Part shown: positions 6,192-8,986 of the stretch, in pieces
Layout: each line of letters starts with the position of its first letter
Numbering within the stretch: position 1 is the stretch's first letter
DNA from: an uncultured Thermoleophilia bacterium
Lineage (GTDB): Bacteria > Actinomycetota > Thermoleophilia > UBA2241
NCBI GenBank assembly: GCA_903912585.1
Contig: CAIWHY010000046.1
Coordinates: 1-8,986, forward strand
DNA length: 8,986 bases
Reading direction: 5' to 3'
Position numbers and translations under genes: made by a program
Notes under the pieces: model-generated
Databases searched by the model: none
What the model saw: the letters and a program-made list of their open reading frames with translations, nothing else
What the model was told of the DNA's origin: nothing

Positions 6192-7160
6192 ATGAACGAC
6201 CGTATGATGATCGAAGCGGCGGCGCTGTCCAAACGCTACGGCGAGACTCAAGCGCTCGACGAGGTCGGTCTCGAAGTCGCCACCGGTTCCATCGTCGGCA
6301 TGCTTGGCCCTAACGGCGCCGGCAAGACGACCGCCCTGCGCATCCTGACAACGCTCAGCACTCCCGATCGTGGGCAAGCGTGGGTGGCAGGTCACGACGT
6401 GGTCACCGACGCTGCCGCAGTGCGACGCCAGATCGGCGTCACCGGCCAGGAGGCGACGCTCGACGAAGTCCTCACCGGTCGCCAGAACCTGGTGATGGTC
6501 GGCGAGCTCAGTCGACTACGCCGCGCAGAGGCGCGGCGCCGAGCGAAGGAACTGCTCGAGCTCTTTGAACTCACCGACGCCGCCGACCGGATCGTCAAGG
6601 GTTACTCGGGCGGCATGCGCAGGCGCCTCGATCTGGCTGCGAGCCTCATGATGCGCCCGGCAGTGCTCTTCCTCGACGAGCCCACCACCGGGCTCGACCC
6701 TACCAGCCGGCAGCGCATGTGGGGGGTGATCCGCGGGCTCGTCGCCGATGGCGTCACCGTCCTGCTCACCACGCAGTACCTCGATGAGGCCGACGCGCTG
6801 GCCGACAGCATCGTCGTGCTCGACCATGGCCGAGTCGTCGCTCGCGGCACGCCGCGCGAGCTTAAGGCGGCAACGGGGTCGCAGTTGCTCGAAGTGACCC
6901 TGTCAGCGCCCCACGAGGGTGCCGCCACAGCTCTGGCAGCTTTCAGTGTCGCCTCCGTCAAGACATCGGACGACGGTCTGCGCCTGTGGACGCCGGCGCG
7001 CAACGAGCCGGGGCTCGTCGTCGACGCGCTCCGTACTCTTGATCAGGCGGGGGTGCCGGTCGAGGACATCACCGTCCATCGGCCCTCGCTCGACGATGTC
7101 TTCGCTGCCTTGACCGGCGGTGGCGCGCCCAAGACCGAAGATGCGGGGGTGGCGGCATGA
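6192..7160 (+). CDS. DrrA-type ABC exporter ATP-binding protein
   Basis: This 322-residue protein is the ATPase of a two-gene ABC exporter of the daunorubicin-resistance (DrrA) family. It sits on the inner face of the membrane and powers the permease encoded next. Motifs in order are Walker A GPNGAGKTT (39-47), Q-loop Q86, signature YSGGMRRRLDLA (137-148), Walker B and catalytic Glu LFLDEPTTGLD (158-168, E162), and TTQYLDEAD (192-200). Gln194 stands where most ABC ATPases have the H-loop His; this is usual in the DrrA clade. A C-terminal accessory domain follows and ends in HRPSLDDVFAALTG, also typical. The ATG at 6192 is preceded by AGGTAG at suitable distance; in-frame ATGs at 6204 and 6207 are alternatives. 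Its stop codon overlaps the permease start (ATGA), implying coupled translation. Substrates of this family include antibiotics and lipids; here it is unknown. Confidence 0.96.
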   Translation: MNDRMMIEAAALSKRYGETQALDEVGLEVATGSIVGMLGPNGAGKTTALRILTTLSTPDRGQAWVAGHDVVTDAAAVRRQIGVTGQEATLDEVLTGRQNLVMVGELSRLRRAEARRRAKELLELFELTDAADRIVKGYSGGMRRRLDLAASLMMRPAVLFLDEPTTGLDPTSRQRMWGVIRGLVADGVTVLLTTQYLDEADALADSIVVLDHGRVVARGTPRELKAATGSQLLEVTLSAPHEGAATALAAFSVASVKTSDDGLRLWTPARNEPGLVVDALRTLDQAGVPVEDITVHRPSLDDVFAALTGGGAPKTEDAGVAA

Positions 7161-8008
7161 GCGCTACTGCCGTGTCGACTGTCGAGATCGGCGCACCGAC
7201 CGGGTTCGGGCGCCTGCGCTCCTGGTGGGACGATGTGTGGGCTCTGACCCGACGCAGTCTCATCCACGTGCGGCGCGACCCGATGCAGCTCGCCGACGTG
7301 ACCATCCAGCCGGTCCTCTTCACCCTGCTCTTCGTGTACGTCTTTGGCGCGGCGATGGTGCTGCCCGGCGGCGGCGCGTACAAGCAGTTCGTTCTCGCCG
7401 GGTTGCTGGTCATGAACCTGACGACAGCGGGGATGGGAACGGCCGTCGGCCTCAGCACGGATCTCAGCACGGGGGTCATCAACCGCCTGCGCACGCTGCC
7501 CATGTCCCAGACGGCGATCCTCGTCGGCGGGTCGCTCTCCAACCTGCTGTCCGCGGCGGTGTGCAGCACGATCGTCGCCGTGACCGGTCTCGCGATCGGA
7601 TGGCGCCCCGAAACGGCGCTGCCGTCCGTGCTGGCCGGCTTTGGCATCGCCCTGCTGTTCAGCTACGCGCTCACCTGGCTGGCGGCCGACATAGCGCTGG
7701 GAGTCTCGAGCCCGGAGTCTGCACAAGGGATTGCGTTCATCATCATGTTCCCGCTGGCGTTCGTGTCCAACGCCTTCGCGCCCACGCAGGGCATGCCGGC
7801 CTGGCTGGCGACCGTCGCGAACTGGAACCCGGTGAGCGCGGTGGCCGCGGCCTGTCGCGTGCTGTTCGGCAACCCCAACCCTTCGGCGGCGGTCGATGCC
7901 TGGCCGATGCAGCATCCCGTGGAGGCCTCTCTTCTCTGGTCGTTGGTCATCCTGGTCGCATGCGTACCACTCGCCGCCCGGCTCTACCGGCGTCGCACGC
8001 GCAACTGA
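7157..8008 (+). CDS. DrrB-type ABC-2 family exporter permease
   Basis: A 283-residue integral membrane protein, the transmembrane partner of the preceding ATPase. About six hydrophobic segments are visible, near residues 47-68, 78-98, 122-147, 154-180, 189-207 and 258-274, matching the ABC-2 permease fold. Between segments 2 and 3 lies TGVINRLRTLPMSQTAILVGG, close to the conserved G-I/V-x-x-R-(F/L)R-(S/T)LPMS element of DrrB proteins that contacts the ATPase. The N-terminal amphipathic stretch (WWDDVWALTRRSLIHVRRDP) is also typical. The C-terminus is basic (RLYRRRTRN) and should be cytoplasmic. Its ATG lies inside the stop codon of the ATPase gene, so the two are translated together in equal amount. 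It ends 2 bases from the stop of a gene on the opposite strand, with no separate terminator between them. Confidence 0.95.
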   Translation: MSATAVSTVEIGAPTGFGRLRSWWDDVWALTRRSLIHVRRDPMQLADVTIQPVLFTLLFVYVFGAAMVLPGGGAYKQFVLAGLLVMNLTTAGMGTAVGLSTDLSTGVINRLRTLPMSQTAILVGGSLSNLLSAAVCSTIVAVTGLAIGWRPETALPSVLAGFGIALLFSYALTWLAADIALGVSSPESAQGIAFIIMFPLAFVSNAFAPTQGMPAWLATVANWNPVSAVAAACRVLFGNPNPSAAVDAWPMQHPVEASLLWSLVILVACVPLAARLYRRRTRN

Positions 8009-8010
8009 GG

Positions 8011-8343
8011 TCATTCTGATATCTCCGGGAAGTGGCGCTGCAGGGCTTCGTCGATGGCCGTCCCGAGTGACTCGCAGCGCCGGGCGAGCTGCGGCCGGCA
8101 CTCGCGGCCGAGGCGGTAGAGCGCCCCGACGTAGACGCGCAGGTCGGCGAGCACGAAGGTCACCTGGTCGTCGCTGCGGGCCGGCGCCGAGTATCGGCCG
8201 TGCGCGGTGCCTACCGGCTCGTGGACGGTGCGGCTGCGCCGGCTCGCCTGCTGCCGGCAGTGGCCCGAGCAGCAGAGGCGGCGGCGTCCGGTGGCCGGCT
8301 GGGTGATCGGCTCGCCGCACTCGGTGCAGGTGGTCTGGTCCAT
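8011..8343 (-). CDS. Small cysteine-rich protein with a predicted zinc-binding N-terminus, function unknown
   Basis: The 110-residue product begins with a four-cysteine cluster: C6-x2-C9, a TQPATGRRRL linker, then C25-x3-C29 (C24 is an extra Cys), followed by RQQASRRSR. The same arrangement (C-x2-C, short basic linker, YCS-x2-CRQ, Arg-rich tail) occurs in small uncharacterised actinobacterial proteins and looks like a zinc ribbon with a basic nucleic-acid-binding tail. The rest, about residues 60-110, reads as one or two helices. The ATG at 8343 is the only usable start, because an in-frame TGA lies 8 codons upstream. No Shine-Dalgarno sequence stands before it, but TACCCT (8355-8350) ends 6 bases upstream, which fits a leaderless transcript. 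The gene converges on the exporter permease. I do not recognise a specific family or function. Confidence 0.72.
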   Translation of the reverse strand: MDQTTCTECGEPITQPATGRRRLCCSGHCRQQASRRSRTVHEPVGTAHGRYSAPARSDDQVTFVLADLRVYVGALYRLGRECRPQLARRCESLGTAIDEALQRHFPEISE

Positions 8344-8693
8344 GCCGGAAGGGTAGGCATCCCCTCACCCGTTCTGTGACAGAGGCTCGCGGGTTTTGCG
8401 ACAAGCTCCAGATTCGGAAATCCACTTTTGGGCTTGGAGGGAGGCTCAGGCGGGCAGGGTGGGCGCTCGACGGGTTCCAGCTTCGACCCGCCCTACCGGG
8501 CAATGTATGCGAAGAGGGCACGACCTGCCGGCAGGGAGGGTCGCCCGGCCTTCGAGATCCTCAGGAATCCCGCCCCCGAGAGGATGTCATGCGTATGGCA
8601 GAGGACGCTTCCAGCTTCGGCATACGGGCTGCACGCGATACACAGTCGCTTGCTTACCCCGGAGGCCCACGCTAGCGGCACGGCTCCCTCGCT
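8344..8693. other. 350-base stretch without a convincing gene; several inverted repeats
   Basis: Open frames exist on both strands, but none has family-like sequence, a good start or sensible codon use. The region contains a bulged hairpin (arms 8458-8475 and 8486-8497: GGT-GGGC, a 7-base bulge, GGGT, a 10-base loop, then ACCC-GCCC-T-ACC), a perfect 12-bp palindrome CCTGCCGGCAGG (8524-8535), an 8-bp palindrome CGCTAGCG near 8669-8676, and the direct repeat TTCCAGCTTCG at 8475-8485 and 8609-8619. A slightly AT-richer segment lies at 8395-8432. It should carry the promoter of the small cysteine-rich gene and the 3' end of the protease transcript. It could be gene remnants or a non-coding RNA; I cannot tell. 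Confidence 0.5.
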
Positions 8694-8986
8694 CTACCAC
8701 GTCCACGGGTTCGGTGTCTTGCCTCCGAGCTTCACGCGGACGGTCAACAGCCTCGTTCCCCTCAGCACTCGGAAGGCGGCGACACTGCCCGGAGTCGCGT
8801 GCTTGAGGAACGCCTCCACGTCTTGTGCGGACTGGATGGGCCTGCCGTCGATGCTGAGGATGATGTCGCCGCCGACGTAGTAGTAGGTCCCCCCGGGGGT
8901 GCCCTTGAGCGCCTTGAGCGTCACCTCCCGGGTGCCGCCCCTGAGCCCGGCCTCGGCAGCGGGGCTGCCCGGCACGACTCCGTCCA
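8694..8986 (-). CDS. C-terminal PDZ domain of a trypsin-like (HtrA/DegP-type) serine protease, partial at right edge
   Basis: The visible 97 codons are open to the window edge, so the start and the protease domain lie beyond 8986. The frame reads DGVVPGSPAAEAGLRGG, the conserved first half of the PDZ domain of HtrA-like proteases, and then GGDIILSIDGRPIQSAQDVEAFL, the second half. Between them is an insertion of about 18 residues (TREVTLKALKG to TYYYV), resembling the TREVT-type loop in many actinobacterial trypsin-like proteases. After VRVKLGGKTP the protein ends in NPWTW. In these envelope-associated proteases the PDZ domain binds C-termini of substrates and controls activity. A GTG at 8975 would be an internal Val, not a start, since the motif continues upstream. 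No clear terminator follows the TAG stop. Confidence 0.87.
   Translation of the reverse strand, partial: DGVVPGSPAAEAGLRGGTREVTLKALKGTPGGTYYYVGGDIILSIDGRPIQSAQDVEAFLKHATPGSVAAFRVLRGTRLLTVRVKLGGKTPNPWTW

Noticed and set aside
6758..6800. Loss of the H-loop histidine in the exporter ATPase (Gln194) as a sign of a dead enzyme
   Set aside because: Gln at this place in TTQYLDEAD is usual for DrrA-type ATPases, and Walker A, signature, Walker B and the catalytic Glu are all intact.
7043..8521. A 492-residue minus-strand open frame across the exporter permease and the small cysteine-rich gene
   Set aside because: It overlaps genes with strong family evidence on both strands; its sequence is Arg/His/Gly/Pro-rich and low-complexity, typical of a spurious high-GC frame.
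8589..8675. Possible 28-residue plus-strand micro-gene with GAGAGG 5 bases before an ATG
   Set aside because: The spacing is acceptable, but the peptide has no recognisable feature, no neighbour supports it, and such short frames are expected by chance here.
1..8986. CRISPR array, insertion sequence ends or phage attachment sites
   Set aside because: No regularly spaced repeats, no transposase or integrase frame, and no paired terminal inverted repeats with target duplication were found by reading both strands.

Overview
The window is high-GC throughout, and its gene types point to an actinobacterial lineage: a DrrAB-type exporter under a TetR regulator, a family 5 solute-binding lipoprotein, the tail of a cyclase/ATPase/TPR mega-protein, and a trypsin-like protease with a PDZ tail. 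The style resembles Thermoleophilia (Solirubrobacter/Gaiella-like) soil bacteria. That placement is inferred from gene content and codon bias, not proven. I see no rRNA, tRNA, CRISPR array, insertion sequence or phage gene.

Region 1 (1-3050) is a divergent pair. On the minus strand is an oligopeptide-type ABC solute-binding lipoprotein. A strong hairpin follows its stop codon, and then a good ribosome binding site with a TTG start at the extreme left edge, so a further minus-strand gene (probably the permease) should begin there. On the plus strand is an enolase-superfamily enzyme with the residues of dipeptide epimerases. Together they suggest uptake of peptides or cell-wall muropeptides and epimerisation of the imported dipeptides.

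Region 2 (3051-5547) holds a large minus-strand gene that keeps the C-terminal half of a nucleotidyl-cyclase/AAA/TPR regulator. The cyclase domain and the Walker A and B motifs are missing, so the gene has lost its 5' end. The break lies beside a G-quadruplex-type G-run. The 99-base gap upstream contains a short plus-strand frame with a regular leucine-heptad pattern.

Region 3 (5548-8008) is an efflux module. A TetR repressor (minus) is divergent from a DrrA-type ATPase and a DrrB-type permease (plus) whose ATG and stop codons overlap. The 86-base intergenic region holds three related copies of a roughly 19-base element, two of which form a long inverted repeat, over the likely exporter promoter. 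This is the classic layout of a drug- or lipid-responsive self-regulated exporter.

Region 4 (8009-8986) has a small cysteine-rich protein converging on the permease with only 2 bases between stop codons, then a 350-base stretch with no convincing gene but several inverted repeats, and finally the C-terminal PDZ domain of a trypsin-like (HtrA/DegP-type) protease whose start lies beyond the right edge.

I do not find a clearly new multi-gene system. The most informative oddities are the headless cyclase/ATPase gene and its junction, the triple operator array, and the intercistronic hairpin of the transport operon.
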